A stretch of DNA of 64,000 nucleotides from Cellulomonas sp. Root485 (GCF_001426705.1 NZ_LMFC01000002.1:829905-893904), one strand, 5' to 3'. Numbered from the stretch's first letter, positions 9,191 through 18,901 are shown. The notes: generated by a model not told the origin, from the sequence alone. Translations and numbers: made by a program.

Positions 9191-10257
9191 CGATCTCCTC
9201 GCACGGGTGCAGGGGCGTGGGTGTCGGGGCGGACCCGGGCCAGCGCGGCGCGGAACGCGTCCGCGTGGGCGGGGGCGACGACGGACCAGTCGCGCGCGGA
9301 CAGGTCGGGCCGGCCCGGCAGGTCTGCGGGTGCGGTGCGGGCCAGCGCGGCGGCGAGGTCCGTCGCGCCGACGACCCCGTCGAACGTCGGGATCCAGGCG
9401 CTCCCGACCTCGGCCGCGAGCTCGGTCGCCGTGCGTCCCGCCGGGACCAGCACGGGCCGGTCCAGGGAGAGCGCCAGCAGGGCGACGCCGGAGTTGTGCA
9501 GGTGCCGGTACGGCAGCACCACCACCTGGGCGGCGCTGATCTCGGCGGCGAGAGTCTCGTCGTCCACGTACTCCAGCCGCACGCCGATCCTGCCGTCCGC
9601 GGCGGCCTGCTCCCTGACCGACCGGCCGAGCGCCGCGTCCTCCGGGTACCCGACGACGCGCAGGCTCGCGTGTTCGTCGGGCAGCTCCTGGAACGCCGCC
9701 AGCAGGTCCTCGACGCCCTTGTACGGGCGCACGAGGCCGAAGAACAGGACCCGTCCGGGCACCACCTCGCCGCGGGGGAACCGCGCGAACCAGTCGCGGT
9801 AGTGGGCGTGCGCGATGGTCACGACGGGCGCGTCCGCCGCCGCGTCGACCGGCAGCGGGGTCGCCGGGTTGAGCCGCACGAACAGCGTCGTGAGCCGGTC
9901 CGTCCGGCGCAGCAGGAACCGCTCGACGCGCCCACCGGCCTCGTGCGGTGCCGCGTTGTGGAGCGTGCGGACCACCGCGGTCCGGCGCACGCGCAGGCGC
10001 ACGAGCAGCGCGGCCGTCGCCGCCTGCCGTCCCAGGGTGCGCAGCCGCGAGCTCCCGCGCGGGAGCTTCTCCGGCCAGTGCACGTGGAACACGTCGTACC
10101 GCCCCCGCAGGGCACGCCGCCACGTGAACGTGCTCGCGACGACGTCGGCGGGCAGCTCGGCGAGCAGCTGGACCAGGTACGGGTTGGTGGTCGGGCGGGG
10201 GCCGGGGAACGACTCGAGCACGGAGATGGTCCGCGCTCCGGTGGTCTCCGTCGTCAT
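9187..10257 (-). CDS. Glycosyltransferase, GT-B fold, exopolysaccharide assembly
   Basis: 356 aa starting with an ATG that overlaps the stop of the polymerase gene (ATGA). The N-terminal half contains YDVFHVHWPEKLPRG, typical of actinobacterial GT-B enzymes. The C-terminal half has VLFFGLVRPYKGVEDLLAAF and VVVLPYRHLHNSGVALLALS, the donor-binding region with the usual R..K and small-residue loop. It probably adds one sugar of the repeat unit. It resembles beta-mannosyl/glucuronosyltransferase-type enzymes in outline, but I cannot assign the donor. Confidence 0.8.
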   Translation of the reverse strand: MTTETTGARTISVLESFPGPRPTTNPYLVQLLAELPADVVASTFTWRRALRGRYDVFHVHWPEKLPRGSSRLRTLGRQAATAALLVRLRVRRTAVVRTLHNAAPHEAGGRVERFLLRRTDRLTTLFVRLNPATPLPVDAAADAPVVTIAHAHYRDWFARFPRGEVVPGRVLFFGLVRPYKGVEDLLAAFQELPDEHASLRVVGYPEDAALGRSVREQAAADGRIGVRLEYVDDETLAAEISAAQVVVLPYRHLHNSGVALLALSLDRPVLVPAGRTATELAAEVGSAWIPTFDGVVGATDLAAALARTAPADLPGRPDLSARDWSVVAPAHADAFRAALARVRPDTHAPAPVRGDR

Positions 10258-11558
10258 GCGCTGGTCACCTGGGGGGTCGCCTGTCTCGCGGGGAGGGTCT
10301 CGTCGGCCGGCTCGTCGGGTCTCGTCGTCTCCCGGCGCACCAGCAGCAGCCCGAGCCCGAGCACCAGGCCCGGCATGGAGCTGAGGATCGGTCCGAACGC
10401 GAAGTTCCACAGGAACAGGCAGGTCAGGTAGATCACCAGGGCGGGCGCGGTGCGGCGGGCGACGAGCGTCGCCAGGGACCAGATGGTGATCCCGAGCATC
10501 GCACCCGCCAGCACGAGCCCCGGGATGCCGAAGTTGGCCCAGAGGTCGGCCACGAGCGCGTGCAGCTTGATCTCGGTGCCGAACATGTAGTTCTCGACGT
10601 AGCCGTTGTTCGGGTCGTAGTTGAGGTCCGCCATGCCCGACTTGGCCACCAGGATGTCGTCGAGGTTCGCGATCACGCCCACCCCGAACCCGATCGGACG
10701 GTCCTGCGACAGCGCGATGCTGGCACCCCACTCGGGACGCCCGCCGAGCAGGATCGATCCGGACGCCTCGACCTGCGCCTGCGACCGCTCCTGGGTGGAC
10801 TCGCCGAGGTAGCCGTCGAGGATCAGCGTCGTCCCCACCGAGTACACGCACGCGGCGACACCCGCGAACAGCGCGATGGTGGCCAGCGCGCTGGTCCGTC
10901 GTCCCATGGTCGTGGGACGCAGCTGCCACGCCACGAGCAGGGCGGTCAGCAGGAGGGTCGCGAACGCGGACCGCGAGTCGTTCAGCGCGGACGCGCCGGC
11001 CAGGCCGAGCAGCAGGACGATCTCCACGGGCCGGGGTCGGCTGCGCATGACGAGCGAGAGCAGCAGCACGATCAGCGCGTACGAGATCCCGTGCTTCCAC
11101 GGGTTCACCGGGTTCGGCGGCTCCACCACGAGCAGCCGGGCGATGATCCCCGCGGCAGCGGCGAGCCCCACCACCCGCAGCGGCAGCACGGTCCGTGCCC
11201 AGAGCAGCAGCCCGATGCTGCACATGCCGCCGATCATCAGCAGCGTGGTCGAGCGCACGACCAGCGGGTTCACCGCGTGGTCCGACGACGCCACCGCGCT
11301 GAGCCACAGCCCGGAGGCCAGGGCCAGCGCGCTCAGCCCGATGATCACGCGCGCGCCGACGAACTGCTTCGTGGCCTTCCACCAGACGGGCGCCAGGGCG
11401 AGCGACACCACCGTCGCGCTGGTGATCGCGTCCTTGACGGGGAAGGCGAGCGTGATCGCCGCGACCCCGCCGAACGCCAGGATCTGGCTCGACGACCACC
11501 CGGCGTCCTGCGCCCGCGGTCGGTTGGCGACCGCGGCGGGGACGTCGGCGACGCTCAC
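10254..11558 (-). CDS. O-antigen polymerase/ligase-like (Wzy) integral membrane protein
   Basis: 434 aa, GTG start at 11558 overlapping the Wzz/BY-kinase stop. About 10-12 hydrophobic helices alternate with a long extracytoplasmic loop (roughly residues 250-340, with GGRPEWGASIALSQ and NNGYVENYMFGTE). The pattern of helices, large periplasmic loop and NDSRSAF arginine segment fits the Wzy/WaaL superfamily. It would polymerise flipped repeat units, with chain length set by the upstream Wzz domain. Family call rests on topology and context because these proteins share little sequence. Confidence 0.78.
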   Translation of the reverse strand: MSVADVPAAVANRPRAQDAGWSSSQILAFGGVAAITLAFPVKDAITSATVVSLALAPVWWKATKQFVGARVIIGLSALALASGLWLSAVASSDHAVNPLVVRSTTLLMIGGMCSIGLLLWARTVLPLRVVGLAAAAGIIARLLVVEPPNPVNPWKHGISYALIVLLLSLVMRSRPRPVEIVLLLGLAGASALNDSRSAFATLLLTALLVAWQLRPTTMGRRTSALATIALFAGVAACVYSVGTTLILDGYLGESTQERSQAQVEASGSILLGGRPEWGASIALSQDRPIGFGVGVIANLDDILVAKSGMADLNYDPNNGYVENYMFGTEIKLHALVADLWANFGIPGLVLAGAMLGITIWSLATLVARRTAPALVIYLTCLFLWNFAFGPILSSMPGLVLGLGLLLVRRETTRPDEPADETLPARQATPQVTSA

Positions 11559-13654
11559 GGCCGCCAGGGGGCCGCAGGCACGACCTGGATCCGGTGCTCG
11601 AGGTCGTCGGGCGCGTCGAGCTCGTCCGGCTCCGCGGCCCGGGACGCCTCGTCGTCGTGGTCGAGGGACGGCTCGGCGACGGACGCCGAGTACGTGGCCT
11701 CGTCGTCGGACGGCGCCGTGGTCAGGGGGGCGTCGAGCGGGTCGTCGAGGACGGCGACCGGACTCGGGCGGGGCTCGTCCTGGGTGGCGGAGCGGACGTG
11801 GTGACTGGCCGGCTGGTCGGCAGCGGTCTGCGCCGTCGGCTGCCCCGTCGCGACGAGCGGACCCTCGGTCTCCTTCGCGGTCGGGTGACCGGCCTGCCCG
11901 TTGGTGGCCCGTCCGCCGGCAGGGGTGGACGCCTGGGTGCCGGCGGGCTCGCCGGCCGGCTGAGCGGACGCGGTGCGGGGCTGGTCGGTGCCGGTACCCC
12001 CCGCGACCTGGCCGTCGGTCACCTGCGCGGCGGCCGGGACGGTCGGCGGCGAGACCCGCGCCGCGACGTGCGCGGCGAACTTCGACGACGCCCGGGCCGT
12101 GTCGAGCTCGTCGATCTCGTCCAGGTCCGGACCGGGCTCGGCCCGCTCGACCGGAGCAGGCACGGGGGTGGTGACGACGGGGGCGACCGGGACCTCGCGG
12201 GGGAACACCGCGGTCGTCCCGACGGGGGTCGCCTCACCACGGCGGGCGCGGGACCGTCGCGACGCACGCTGCGGCCGCTCGCCGGTTCCGTGCCAGCGGG
12301 CCGTCGCCTGCGGGGTGGACCCGTAGACGTAGGTGGCTCCGACGTCCTTGCCGGACACGCGGTTGAAGACGAGGCCCAGGACGCGGCCACCGGCCGTCGA
12401 GAGCGTGGCGAGGCCGTCTGCCAGCTGGTGGCGGTGCACCCGCTTGGACCCGACCACGACGAGCGCCCCGTCGGTGAGCCGGGACAGGACCGCGGCATCC
12501 GTGACGGGCAGCAGCGGCGCCGAGTCGAGGATGACGACGTCGTACGACGAGGCGAGCTCGGCGAGCAGGTCGACCATCGTCGTCGAGTCGAGGAGCTCGC
12601 TCGGGTTCGGCGGGACCTGGCCGGACGGGAGGACGTCGAGCATGTCTCCCCAGCGCTGCACGACGTCGGCCACGGTCGCCTCGCCGATGAGCACGGTGGT
12701 GAGGCCGACGGTGCCCTCGATCCCGAGGTGCCGCGCGATCGACGGGCGGCGCAGGTCGGCGTCGACGAGCAGGACGCGGGCGCCACCCTCGGCCATGGCC
12801 CAGGCGAGGTTGATCGACGTGGTGGTCTTGCCCTCGGTGGGCAGCGACGAGGTGACGACGATCGACCGGTTCGGTCCGCGCAGGTTCAGGTAGCGCAGGT
12901 TGGTGCGCAGGCGGCGGTACGCCTCGGCCTGGTCACCGAACGGCTGGCTGCGCATGACGGCCGCCTCGTGCGCCGACTTGCGGTCGTAGCGCACGGTGCT
13001 GAGCACGGCCACGTCGCTGACCCGGCGGATGTCCTTCTGGGTCCGGACGCGGGTGTCCAGGATGGTGCGGGCCAGCGCGAGCACGACCCCGATGGCCAGG
13101 CCCACGACGAGCCCTGTCACCGCGTTGAGCTTGGTGTTGGGCGTGAACGCGAACGACGGGGGCGTGGCCGGCGAGATGACCGTCATCCCGACGTGCGGGG
13201 TGGTGTCGTCACTGCCGGCGCCCTCGATGCGCTCCACGGCTCGCGCGAGCTCGGTGCTGACGGTGTTCGCGATGTCCGCGGACTTCTCCGGGTTCCCGCT
13301 GACGGCGGAGATGTCGAGGATCAGGCTGTTGATCGGGCTGGTCGCCTCGACGGAGTGGGCGAGCGAGCGGGCCGACGTGTCCAGGCCCAGCTCGTCGATC
13401 ACCGGGTCCAGCACGTACGCCTTGGTGGCCAGCTGGGCGTAGGACTCGATGCGGTTCTGGGCGTACGTGGACCCCTGGAGGGACTCGCCGACCGTGGAGC
13501 CCGCCTGCTCGGAGACGAACAGGGAGGCGGTCGCCCGGTAGCTGGGCGCGATGGTCTGGGAGTAGCCGTAGCCGCCGACGAACCCGAGCACACCGAGCGC
13601 GGCGATCATCAGCCAGTGCTTGCGCAGCAGTGCGAGGTACTCGCTCGGTTCCAT
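11555..13654 (-). CDS. Fused Wzz chain-length regulator and BY-kinase (CpsC-CpsD type)
   Basis: Residues 1-230 form a Wzz domain: EPSEYLALLRKHWLMI with a first TM helix, an extracytoplasmic part, and a second TM after FTPNTKLNAVTGLV. Residues ~260-450 form a BY-kinase: Walker A SSLPTEGKTTTSIN, Walker A' LLVDADLRRP, Walker B VVILDSAPLLPVTDA. Residues ~450-699 are a Pro/Ala/Thr/Gln/Asp-rich tail that lacks the usual tyrosine cluster (only YVYG and ATYS seen). I chose the ATG at 13654 (GGAGG 7 nt upstream) over the GTG at 13660. First gene of the minus-strand EPS operon. Confidence 0.9.
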   Translation of the reverse strand: MEPSEYLALLRKHWLMIAALGVLGFVGGYGYSQTIAPSYRATASLFVSEQAGSTVGESLQGSTYAQNRIESYAQLATKAYVLDPVIDELGLDTSARSLAHSVEATSPINSLILDISAVSGNPEKSADIANTVSTELARAVERIEGAGSDDTTPHVGMTVISPATPPSFAFTPNTKLNAVTGLVVGLAIGVVLALARTILDTRVRTQKDIRRVSDVAVLSTVRYDRKSAHEAAVMRSQPFGDQAEAYRRLRTNLRYLNLRGPNRSIVVTSSLPTEGKTTTSINLAWAMAEGGARVLLVDADLRRPSIARHLGIEGTVGLTTVLIGEATVADVVQRWGDMLDVLPSGQVPPNPSELLDSTTMVDLLAELASSYDVVILDSAPLLPVTDAAVLSRLTDGALVVVGSKRVHRHQLADGLATLSTAGGRVLGLVFNRVSGKDVGATYVYGSTPQATARWHGTGERPQRASRRSRARRGEATPVGTTAVFPREVPVAPVVTTPVPAPVERAEPGPDLDEIDELDTARASSKFAAHVAARVSPPTVPAAAQVTDGQVAGGTGTDQPRTASAQPAGEPAGTQASTPAGGRATNGQAGHPTAKETEGPLVATGQPTAQTAADQPASHHVRSATQDEPRPSPVAVLDDPLDAPLTTAPSDDEATYSASVAEPSLDHDDEASRAAEPDELDAPDDLEHRIQVVPAAPWRP

Positions 13655-13964
13655 GGTCACCCCTCCTCGATCACGGACGGGATCGATGGTTCACGGCACC
13701 TGTGTAGGCCCCGGCTCGATTGTCCAGGATGTGCCGCCGCCATGGTGAGGGCGCATGGGGGCGATATGTGGAGATACGAGGTAATTCACCCGACCAGTGG
13801 AACGTACCGCCACCAGCACGGACGTTCCCGTTGGGCCGTTCGTGCAGCCTCGGGTGAAGTACGCCACGAACTATCCCCTTTGTCCGACTTGCACCCCTAT
13901 CGTGAACGGGTCGGACCACTCGGGTCGGCGGGCGAGCAGGTCGAGACAGCACAGGAGGCGACGC
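13655..13964. other. Divergent intergenic region, Wzz/BY-kinase to cytidylyltransferase
   Basis: About 310 nt separates divergent starts and must hold promoters for the EPS operon and for the tagD-like gene. It is less GC-rich around 13770-13790 (GATATGTGGAGATACGAGG then TAATTCACC) and around 13870-13910. I cannot identify -35/-10 pairs with confidence, and see no hairpin or riboswitch. Confidence 0.5.
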
Positions 13965-14414
13965 GTGGCGCGAATCGTCGGGTACGCCCCTGGCGCGTAC
14001 GACCTCTTCCACGTCGGTCACCTGAACATCCTCAAGCACGCCAAGCGGCGCTGCGACTACCTGATCGCCGGCGTCGTCGCGGACGACATGCTGGAGCTGA
14101 CGAAGGGCCGTCGCCCCATCGTCCCGCTCGCGGAGCGGATGGAGATCGTCCGGCACATCTCCTACGTCGACGAGGTCGTCGCGGAGGTCGTGCCCGACAA
14201 GGTCGAGACGTGGCGGTCGGTCGGGTTCGACGTGATCTTCAAGGGCGACGACTGGCGGGGGACCCCGAAGGGGGACCGGCTGGAGCGCGACTTCGCGGCG
14301 GTCGGCGTCGAGGTCATCTACTTCCCGTACACGATGCACACGTCCAGCACGGCGCTGCGCCGGGCGCTGGCGGTGTTCGACGACTCGGACCTGGTCGAGT
14401 CGGAAGTCGGCTGA
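13965..14414 (+). CDS. Glycerol-3-phosphate cytidylyltransferase-like protein (TagD family)
   Basis: 149 aa nucleotidyltransferase. YAPGAYDLFHVGHLN carries the HxGH nucleotide-binding motif, IFKGDDWRGTPKGDRL matches the TagD GDDWxGK region, and HTSSTALRR is the ISSTxIR-like C-terminal motif. Family members make CDP-glycerol from CTP and glycerol-3-phosphate for teichoic-type polymers or modified capsules. GTG start with AGGAGG 6 nt upstream. It is divergent from the EPS operon, which suggests a glycerol-phosphate substituent on the polymer (inference). Other nucleotidyl transfers to small alcohol phosphates are possible. Confidence 0.85.
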   Translation: MARIVGYAPGAYDLFHVGHLNILKHAKRRCDYLIAGVVADDMLELTKGRRPIVPLAERMEIVRHISYVDEVVAEVVPDKVETWRSVGFDVIFKGDDWRGTPKGDRLERDFAAVGVEVIYFPYTMHTSSTALRRALAVFDDSDLVESEVG

Positions 14415-14562
14415 CCCAGCTCGGCTGACCCCAGCTCGACCCCGCCCCCGTGTCGGTGGGGCGCCCTAGACTGACGACGCACCCCGGGTCCTGTGGATCT
14501 GGGGCATTCGCGTTGCTCGGGACGGCTCCGGGCGAGCCGTTCGCGCACTATCTAAGGACCCC

Positions 14563-17500
14563 ATGGACCTCACCGGCCTCCTGCCCGCCCTGCTCGCCGA
14601 CCCTGCGGCCGCCGCGGCCGTCGAGAACGTCCGCGCTCGCGGCGAGCTCGACGTCGTCGGCCCCGCGGGGGTGCGGCCGCCGCTGCTGGCCGCGCTCTCG
14701 TCGGGGCGCCCGCTCGTCGTCGTGACGGCCACGGGCCGGGACGCGGACGAGCTGGCCGCCGCGATCCGGTGCTACGTGCCGGCCGACGACGTCGCGGTGC
14801 TGCCGTCGTGGGAGACGCTGCCGCACGAGCGGCTGTCGCCGCGCAGCGACACCGTCGCCCGGCGCCTCGCGGTGTTCCGGCGCCTCGCGCACCCCGAGAC
14901 CGAAGGCCACGCGGGCCCGGTCCGGGTGCTCGTCATGCCGGTCCGGGCGCTGCTGCAGCCGGTGGTCGAGGGCCTCGGGGAGCTGGTGCCCGTCGCGATC
15001 AGCACCGGCGACCGGGTGGACCTGGCGGACCTCGCGGAGCGGCTCGTCGCGGCGGCGTACACCCGCGTGGACATGGTGGAGAAGCGCGGCGAGTTCGCGG
15101 TGCGCGGCGGGATCATCGACGTGTTCCCGCCGACGGAGGACCACCCCCTGCGCGTCGAGCTGTGGGGTGAGGACGTCGAGGAGATCCGCTGGTTCTCGAT
15201 CGCGGACCAGCGCAGCCTCGAGGTGGCCGACCACGGCGTCTGGGCGCCGCCGTGCCGGGAGATCCTGCTCACCGACGCAGTCCGCGCCCGCGCCGCCGAG
15301 CTGGTCCCGCAGCTGCCCGGAGCGGTCGACATGCTGGACAAGCTGGCGGCCGGCATCGCCGTCGAGGGCATGGAGTCGCTGGCCCCCGCGCTGGTCGAGT
15401 CGATGGTCCCGGTGCTCGACCTGGTCCCGGACGACTGCCTGCTGGTGATGGTGGACCCGGAGAGGGTGCGGCGACGCGCGCACGACCTGGTGGCCACCAC
15501 GCAGGAGTTCCTCGAGGCGGCGTGGACGTCCGCAGCGGCCGGTGCGGCGACACCCCTGGACCTGTCCGCGGCGAGCTTCGCGTCGTTCGCGGAGATCCGC
15601 GCGCTCGCGGCCGTGCGGGGGCTGGGGTGGTGGACGCTCTCGCCGTTCTCCCTCGACGTCGACGCGACGGAGGCGGCCAAGCCGGACGACTTCTACGAGG
15701 GCGCCACCGGCACCGGCCACACCGCGGCGCGCAACCTGGCACCGCACGAGAGCCGCATGGCCGACGACCTGGCCGCGACCGCGCAGACGCTGGTGATCTC
15801 GGCGCGGGACGTCGAGCGCTACCGCGGCGAGGTCGCCCGTGCGGTCGCCGACGTGCGCGTGCTGCAGCAGGCCGGCTGGCGGCTGGTCCTGGCCACCGAG
15901 GGGCACGGCCCCGCGCAGCGCATGGTCGAGCAGCTCAAGGCCGCCGAGGTCCCGGCGCGGCTGGTGGGGACCATCACCGACGAGCCCGAGGGCGGGGTGG
16001 TCCTCGTCGTACCCGCACCCGTCGGCCCCGGCTTCGTCGCCGAGCCCCTGCACCTCGCGGTGTTCTCCGAGTCGGACCTCACGGGCCGCGCGGGGACGTC
16101 GACGCGCGACATGCGCAAGATGCCGAGCCGGCGCCGCAACGTCGTCGACCCCCTCCAGCTGCGCCCGCACGACTACGTGGTGCACGAGCAGCACGGCGTC
16201 GGGCGGTTCGTGGAGCTGGTGCAGCGGACCATCGGCTCCGGCTCCACCGCGGCGACGCGCGAGTACCTGGTGATCGAGTACGCGTCGAGCAAGCGCGGCC
16301 AGCCGGGGGACCGCCTCTACGTGCCCAGCGACCAGCTGGACCAGGTCACCAAGTACGTGGGCGGCGAGGCGCCGTCGCTGTCCAAGATGGGTGGCGGCGA
16401 CTGGGCGAAGACCAAGGGCCGCGCCAAGAAGGCCGTCAAGGAGATCGCCGCCGAGCTCATCCGGCTGTACTCCGCGCGCATGGCCACGGCCGGGCACGCG
16501 TTCGGCCCGGACACCCCGTGGCAGCGCGAGCTCGAGGACGCGTTCGCGTACGTCGAGACCCCGGACCAGGCGGCCACGATCGACGAGGTGAAGGCCGACA
16601 TGGAGAAGCCGATCCCGATGGACCGGCTGGTCTGCGGGGACGTCGGCTACGGCAAGACCGAGATCGCCGTGCGGGCCGCGTTCAAGGCGGTGCAGGACGG
16701 CAAGCAGGTGGCGATCCTGGTGCCGACGACGCTGCTGGTCCAGCAGCACCTCGACACGTTCAGCGAGCGGTACAGCGCGTTCCCGGTCACGGTGAAGGCC
16801 CTGAGCCGGTTCCAGTCGCCCAAGGAGTCGAAGGAGGTCGTCGCCGGGCTGTCCGACGGCACGGTCGACGTGGTCATCGGCACCCACCGGCTGATCACGG
16901 GCGAGGTGCGGTTCAAGGACCTGGGCCTGGTGGTGATCGACGAGGAGCAGCGGTTCGGCGTCGAGCACAAGGAGACGCTCAAGGCGCTGCGCACCAACGT
17001 CGACGTGCTGGCGATGAGCGCGACCCCGATCCCGCGCACCCTGGAGATGGCGGTCACGGGCATCCGCGAGATGTCGACGCTGGCCACCCCGCCCGAGGAG
17101 CGCCACCCCGTCCTGACGTTCGTCGGCGCGTACGACGAGAAGCAGATCAGCGCGGCCATCCGGCGCGAGCTGCTGCGCGAGGGCCAGGTGTTCTACGTGC
17201 ACAACAAGGTCGACTCGATCGAGCGGACCGCGTCGCGCCTGATGGAGCTGGTCCCGGAGGCCCGGGTCGCGGTGGCGCACGGGAAGATGAACGAGCACCA
17301 GCTCGAACAGGTGATCGTCGACTTCTGGGAGAAGCGGTTCGACGTCCTGGTGTGCACGACCATCGTCGAGACCGGCCTGGACATCTCCAACGCGAACACC
17401 CTCATCCTCGAGCGCGCGGACCTGCTGGGCCTCTCGCAGCTGCACCAGCTGCGCGGGCGGGTGGGTCGTGGGCGCGAGCGCGCGTACTCCTACTTCCTCT

Positions 17501-18228
17501 ACCCGCCGGAGAAGCCGCTCACGGAGACCGCGCACGACCGGCTCCAGACGATCGCGGCGAACACCGACCTCGGCGCCGGCATGGCCGTCGCGATGAAGGA
17601 CCTGGAGATCCGCGGCGCGGGCAACCTGCTGGGCGGCGAGCAGTCGGGGCACATCGAGGGCGTCGGCTTCGACCTGTACATCCGCATGGTCGGCGAGGCG
17701 GTGGCCAACTTCCGGGGCGACGTCGAGGAGGAGCTGCCCGACGTCACCATCGAGCTGCCCGTCGACGCGCACATCCCGCACGACTACATCGCGCACGAGC
17801 GCCTGCGGCTCGAGGCGTACCGCAAGATCGCGGCGGCCGCGGACTCGGCGGCCCTGGGCGAGGTCCGCGCGGAGCTCGTCGACCGCTACGGCGCGGTGCC
17901 GTCGGCCGTCGACAACCTCTTCGAGGTGGCGGAGTTCCGTCAGCACGTGCGCAACAGCGGGCTGTCCGACGTCACCGCGCAGGGCAGGTTCGTCCGCTTC
18001 GCGCCCGTCGACCTGCCGGAGTCGGCGCAGCTGCGGCTCAAGCGGCTCTATCCCGGCGCGGTGCTCAAGCCCGCGACGCGGACCGTCCTGGTGCCGTGGC
18101 CGATGACGGCGCGGCTGGGCGGCAAGCCCGTGCAGGGCCGCGAGGTCATGCTCTGGGCCCGGCAGTTCATCGACGCGGTGGTGCGGGGGGACGTCTCCGC
18201 GGCGGCGTCCGTGGGCACCGGCAGGTAG
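14563..18228 (+). CDS. mfd: Transcription-repair coupling factor Mfd
   Basis: 1221 aa, full family length. It removes RNA polymerase stalled at DNA lesions and recruits UvrA. The N-terminal ~500 residues are the UvrB-homology module. The RNAP-interacting domain begins RPHDYVVHEQHGVGRFV (~residue 530). Helicase motifs follow: GDVGYGKTE (Walker A, ~690), VIDEEQRFG (DEEQ box), SATPIPRTL, then QLHQLRGRVGRG (motif VI). A C-terminal TRCF domain closes the protein. ATG with AAGGA 4 nt upstream. It heads the conserved mfd-mazG-eno block of actinobacteria. Confidence 0.98.
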   Translation: MDLTGLLPALLADPAAAAAVENVRARGELDVVGPAGVRPPLLAALSSGRPLVVVTATGRDADELAAAIRCYVPADDVAVLPSWETLPHERLSPRSDTVARRLAVFRRLAHPETEGHAGPVRVLVMPVRALLQPVVEGLGELVPVAISTGDRVDLADLAERLVAAAYTRVDMVEKRGEFAVRGGIIDVFPPTEDHPLRVELWGEDVEEIRWFSIADQRSLEVADHGVWAPPCREILLTDAVRARAAELVPQLPGAVDMLDKLAAGIAVEGMESLAPALVESMVPVLDLVPDDCLLVMVDPERVRRRAHDLVATTQEFLEAAWTSAAAGAATPLDLSAASFASFAEIRALAAVRGLGWWTLSPFSLDVDATEAAKPDDFYEGATGTGHTAARNLAPHESRMADDLAATAQTLVISARDVERYRGEVARAVADVRVLQQAGWRLVLATEGHGPAQRMVEQLKAAEVPARLVGTITDEPEGGVVLVVPAPVGPGFVAEPLHLAVFSESDLTGRAGTSTRDMRKMPSRRRNVVDPLQLRPHDYVVHEQHGVGRFVELVQRTIGSGSTAATREYLVIEYASSKRGQPGDRLYVPSDQLDQVTKYVGGEAPSLSKMGGGDWAKTKGRAKKAVKEIAAELIRLYSARMATAGHAFGPDTPWQRELEDAFAYVETPDQAATIDEVKADMEKPIPMDRLVCGDVGYGKTEIAVRAAFKAVQDGKQVAILVPTTLLVQQHLDTFSERYSAFPVTVKALSRFQSPKESKEVVAGLSDGTVDVVIGTHRLITGEVRFKDLGLVVIDEEQRFGVEHKETLKALRTNVDVLAMSATPIPRTLEMAVTGIREMSTLATPPEERHPVLTFVGAYDEKQISAAIRRELLREGQVFYVHNKVDSIERTASRLMELVPEARVAVAHGKMNEHQLEQVIVDFWEKRFDVLVCTTIVETGLDISNANTLILERADLLGLSQLHQLRGRVGRGRERAYSYFLYPPEKPLTETAHDRLQTIAANTDLGAGMAVAMKDLEIRGAGNLLGGEQSGHIEGVGFDLYIRMVGEAVANFRGDVEEELPDVTIELPVDAHIPHDYIAHERLRLEAYRKIAAAADSAALGEVRAELVDRYGAVPSAVDNLFEVAEFRQHVRNSGLSDVTAQGRFVRFAPVDLPESAQLRLKRLYPGAVLKPATRTVLVPWPMTARLGGKPVQGREVMLWARQFIDAVVRGDVSAAASVGTGR

Positions 18229-18295
18229 CGGGGATTCACTGGTCGGGGCCCTACGATGACCCCGATCGACGAGCGACGACGCGGGAGGTCCGGCG

Positions 18296-18901
18296 GTGGC
18301 GGTGCAGTGGCGTGCGGGAGTGCGGGCAGCGGGAGTGCTGGTCGCGCTGGTGACGACGGCCGGTCTGGCGGGGTGCGCAGGGCAGCCCGGGGCGGCGGCC
18401 GTGGTCGACGGCACGGCGATCCCCACGGCGGACGTCCAGGCCGCCCTGACCGAGCTCCTGCCCTACTACCAGGGCGCCACGACGACGAACCTGCTGGCCG
18501 TCCTGGTGCAGGAGCCGACGGTCGTCGAGCTCGCCGAGGAGAAGGGGGTCGGGGTCTCCGACGAGGACGCCCAGGCCCTGCTGGACCAGGTCGTGGAGCA
18601 GAAGACCCCCGACAGCACCGCGACGTTCACGGAGCCGTCGCTGGCGGTGGCGCGCTACTCGATCGCGTACAGCAACCTCGAAGGTCTCCCGGACGCCGCC
18701 GCGATGGGCGAGGAGATCGACACCCGGCTGCGCGAGCTCGACATCGAGGTCAACCCGCGGTTCGCGTCGCTGGAGGACGGCTTCCACATCGCCGCGCCGG
18801 CCCCGCTCCCGTGGATGGTCGTCCCGCAGGCGGGCTCGACCGCCGACGACGGCAGCACCGAGCCCGCCCCGACCCCGGCGCCGACCCCGACCGCGAAGTG
18901 A
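18296..18901 (+). CDS. SurA-N-like lipoprotein
   Basis: 201 aa. The N-terminus is a lipoprotein signal with lipobox LAGC (Cys about residue 27), then AAAVVDGTAIPTADVQAAL, which matches the start of SurA/trigger-factor-like chaperone domains. The C-terminus is a Pro/Ala/Thr-rich tail. No PPIase domain follows, so it would be a holdase-like or orphan domain outside the membrane. GTG start with GGGAGG 7 nt upstream; the stop overlaps the mazG start (GTGA). It occupies the place of a different lipoprotein gene (lpqU) in the M. tuberculosis block. Confidence 0.75.
   Translation: MAVQWRAGVRAAGVLVALVTTAGLAGCAGQPGAAAVVDGTAIPTADVQAALTELLPYYQGATTTNLLAVLVQEPTVVELAEEKGVGVSDEDAQALLDQVVEQKTPDSTATFTEPSLAVARYSIAYSNLEGLPDAAAMGEEIDTRLRELDIEVNPRFASLEDGFHIAAPAPLPWMVVPQAGSTADDGSTEPAPTPAPTPTAK

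Noticed and set aside
13797-13964. In-frame extension upstream of the cytidylyltransferase
   Set aside because: The GTG at 13965 has a perfect AGGAGG 6 nt away and begins the conserved fold; the extension shows no family similarity.
14548-18426. 1.3-kilo-residue open frame opposite mfd
   Set aside because: Mfd is unambiguous on the + strand; the opposite frame has low-complexity His/Arg/Leu composition.
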